NCBI GenBank assembly: GCA_902493125.1
Contig: CABUOF010000082.1
Coordinates: 1-7,403, forward strand
Source: an uncultured Collinsella sp.
GTDB taxonomy: Bacteria; Actinomycetota; Coriobacteriia; Coriobacteriales; Coriobacteriaceae
DNA length: 7,403 nucleotides
Direction: 5' to 3'
How positions within the stretch are numbered: the stretch's first letter is position 1; each line of letters begins with the position of its first letter. The notes beneath the pieces were generated by a model. That model saw only the letters and a list, made by a program, of their open reading frames with translations. It did no database searches and had not been told where the DNA came from. Made by a program: the position numbers and the translations under genes. Below are positions 6,240 through 7,403 of the stretch, one piece after another.

Positions 6240-6971
6240 ATGCTTACCAAACTCCTCTGCGAATTCGGCGCAACTGCCCTCATGATCATCTTTGGCGTGG
6301 GCGTGCACTGCGATACGGTGCTCAAGGGCACCAAGTATCAGGGCTCAGGCCACATGTTTGCCATCACCACTTGGTCTTTTGGCATCTCGGTCTGCCTGTT
6401 TGTCTTTGGCGGTGCCGTGTGCATGAACCCCGCCATGGTGCTTGCCCAGTGCATCGTCGGCCTGGTGCCGTGGAGCAGCTGCATCCCCTTCATGATTGCC
6501 GATATGCTCGGCGGCTTTGCGGGTGCCGTGATCGCGTGGTTGATGTATGCCGATGAGTTCAAGGCTTCCGATGGTGTCGTCGATCCCATTGCCCAGCGCA
6601 ATATCTTCTCGACCAACCCCACCACCGAGGGTACGAACTATGCCCGTAATTTCTTCTGCGAGGCCATCTGCACCTTTGTGTTCATCAGCGCCATCCTTGC
6701 TGCTGCTAACCGTGCTGGCGAGAACGTCCTGATGCTCGCCATCTGCGTCGGCCTGATCGTTTGGGCCGTTGGCATGGGCATGGGCGGCATCACCGGCTTC
6801 GCCATGAACCAGGCTCGTGACCTTGGTCCTCGCATGGCCTATCAGGTGCTGCCGATCAAGAACAAGGCCGACAACAACTGGAAGTACGGCCTGCTCGTTC
6901 CTGGCATCGCGCCGTTTGTCGGTGCCGCTCTGGCCGCGCTGTTTGTGCATGGTTTCTTGGGCATGTTCTAG
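6240..6971 (+). CDS. larD: MIP-family channel, LarD/GlpF-like
   Basis: This inner-membrane aquaglyceroporin-family channel, next to larA, probably passes lactic acid as LarD does in L. plantarum; glycerol or another small neutral solute is possible. The 243 residues are full length. Hydrophobic segments fit the six-helix, two half-helix fold: about 5-24, 41-59, 81-103, 140-160, 167-188 and 223-242. The first pore motif is canonical, N63-P64-A65 in GAVCMNPAM. The second reads N190-Q191-A192-R193-D194 in GFAMNQARDLGPR, so the usual proline is glutamine while the selectivity arginine R193 is kept. The His often found just before the first NPA motif is also absent (VCM). A weak AAGG (6232-6235) lies 4 bases before ATG 6240. 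Whether to call it larD or glpF rests on the neighbouring larA, not on a decisive motif. Confidence 0.88.
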   Translation: MLTKLLCEFGATALMIIFGVGVHCDTVLKGTKYQGSGHMFAITTWSFGISVCLFVFGGAVCMNPAMVLAQCIVGLVPWSSCIPFMIADMLGGFAGAVIAWLMYADEFKASDGVVDPIAQRNIFSTNPTTEGTNYARNFFCEAICTFVFISAILAAANRAGENVLMLAICVGLIVWAVGMGMGGITGFAMNQARDLGPRMAYQVLPIKNKADNNWKYGLLVPGIAPFVGAALAALFVHGFLGMF

Positions 6972-6998
6972 TCTGAGGCTACATAGGTTGTCCGCTGT

Positions 6999-7113
6999 CC
7001 GCATGGGGTAACTTCCCAGCGCGTCCTCGGACATGCAAAAAGGCTCGCTGCGCACTTCGTGCGGCGAGCCTTTTTGCGTCCTGCGGAATGCGCTGGGAAG
7101 TTACCCCATGCGG
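6999..7113. repeat. Large structured hairpin element, copy 2
   Basis: It starts 27 bases after the stop of the channel gene. Outer stem: 6999-7022 pairs perfectly with 7090-7113 (24 bp) and is unrelated in sequence to that of copy 1. Internal loop: GTCCTCGGACAT (7023-7034), identical to copy 1, faces GTCCTGCGGAAT (7078-7089), one base different. Inner stem: 7035-7048 pairs perfectly with 7064-7077 (14 bp, beginning GCAAAAAGG). Tip: the 25-nt core 7044-7068 is identical to 4565-4589 of copy 1. It lies between convergent genes, so it would be met by transcription from both sides. Confidence 0.85.
7035..7077. terminator. Bidirectional terminator in the inner stem of copy 2
   Basis: The GC-rich hairpin is preceded by AAAAA (7037-7041) and followed by TTTTT (7071-7075), so it carries a U-tract when transcribed from either strand. 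Placed between the channel gene (+) and the clipped gene (-), it can end both transcripts. Confidence 0.7.
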
Positions 7114-7217
7114 CCAGCTGCGGGATCTTTGTTGCGTTCGTACAAGCAACCCAACATATATCTGAATTTGGATGGGAGGGGCTTGTTGCTGGTAGGGGCG
7201 TTGGGCTTCTGTCGACA
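7114..7217. other. Intergenic stretch without a recognised feature
   Basis: This region between the large hairpin and the direct repeats has no supported gene on either strand. A weak GTTGC/GCAAC stem (7131-7135 with 7146-7150) is the only structure seen. Base composition turns G/T-rich on the + strand toward the right. Confidence 0.4.
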
Positions 7218-7281
7218 CTTTGGGATGGATTGTGCTTTGGGTTGGGGCGGCGCTTTGAGATGAGGTCGGAACTTTGGGATG
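7218..7281. repeat. Four short direct repeats, CTTTGRGWTG
   Basis: CTTTGGGATG (7218), CTTTGGGTTG (7235), CTTTGAGATG (7253) and CTTTGGGATG (7272) start 17, 18 and 19 bases apart; the first and last are identical. They end 10 bases before the stop codon of the - strand gene, in its 3' flank. They could be a degenerate tandem repeat, a set of binding sites, or remnants of older coding sequence. Confidence 0.4.
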
Positions 7282-7291
7282 AGGGGTTTAC

Positions 7292-7403
7292 TCAGTTGAA
7301 GAGAGGCTTAATGGCTGATAGGTAGTCTTTGGCTACTTCGGCCTTATCTGCTTGGAAGTTATGCCAGGCCCACCATTGGACGGTTGCTACGAAGCTTGAG
7401 GCT
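7292..7403 (-). CDS. C-terminal fragment of an unidentified protein
   Basis: Only the last 36 codons and a TGA stop (7292-7294) lie in the window; the gene enters from the right edge. The other two - strand frames soon meet stops, while this one stays open. The tail reads as two amphipathic helices: FVATVQWWAWHNF, then ADKAEVAKDYLSAIKPLFN. An aromatic WW followed by a charged helix that ends in a hydrophobic residue recalls the C-terminal ligand and dimer domain of TetR-family regulators, but 36 residues cannot settle this. It converges on the channel gene, with the bidirectional terminator of copy 2 between them. Confidence 0.55.
   Translation of the reverse strand, partial: ASSFVATVQWWAWHNFQADKAEVAKDYLSAIKPLFN

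Noticed and set aside
4928..7055. Long open frames antisense to larA and to the channel gene
   Set aside because: Both are shadows of well-supported + strand genes. The second also runs through the large hairpin, which is not coding-like.
4514..7113. The two hairpins as ends of one transposon enclosing larA and larD
   Set aside because: They lie in the same orientation, each is complete in itself, no transposase or target duplication is visible, and the outer arms do not match between copies. A genomic survey could reopen this.
7033..7325. Short + strand frames right of the channel gene
   Set aside because: They start inside the large hairpin and continue through the repeat region without a ribosome binding site or recognisable protein features.

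Overview
The window is GC-rich, densely coding chromosomal DNA with four complete genes on the + strand and the 3' end of a fifth gene on the - strand. Gene order is hisS (histidyl-tRNA synthetase), ppc (phosphoenolpyruvate carboxylase), larA (nickel-dependent lactate racemase) and a larD/glpF-like channel. The clipped - strand gene runs in from the right edge. Gene content, codon choice and protein style suggest an anaerobic gut actinomycete of the Coriobacteriia, probably Collinsella. That placement rests on overall impression and was not checked by a search.

Layout. Positions 1-107 hold a short leader with a TATAAT box, followed by hisS (108-1421). A 257-base gap (1422-1678) holds the hisS terminator, an AT-rich ppc promoter and three copies of a GAGAAATAC-type motif. 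ppc fills 1679-4492 and ends in the QNTG C-terminus typical of the family. The 420-base gap before larA (4493-4912) holds a very large structured hairpin (4514-4640) and two more terminator-like hairpins. larA (4913-6190) uses a TTG start. With that start, every catalytic residue known from Lactobacillus plantarum LarA falls on the same residue number. The channel gene (6240-6971) follows 49 bases later and probably shares the larA transcript. A second copy of the large hairpin (6999-7113) follows it. A G/T-rich stretch with four short direct repeats then leads to the stop codon of the converging - strand gene at 7292.

Biology. hisS charges tRNA-His. ppc carboxylates phosphoenolpyruvate to oxaloacetate, feeding the reductive branch toward malate, fumarate and succinate or aspartate. 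larA interconverts L- and D-lactate, and the channel probably carries lactic acid or small neutral solutes across the membrane. The larB, larC and larE genes, which make the nickel-pincer cofactor LarA needs, are not in the window.

The most unusual feature is the pair of large hairpins. Each has a perfect outer stem (29 and 24 bp) whose sequence is unrelated between the copies. Inside it lies a 12/12-nt internal loop that is almost identical in both copies, then a second perfect stem that differs between copies with matched changes on both sides, and finally an identical 25-nt tip. Changing paired arms around fixed loops is the signature expected of a structured RNA or DNA element family, here placed at the 3' ends of genes.
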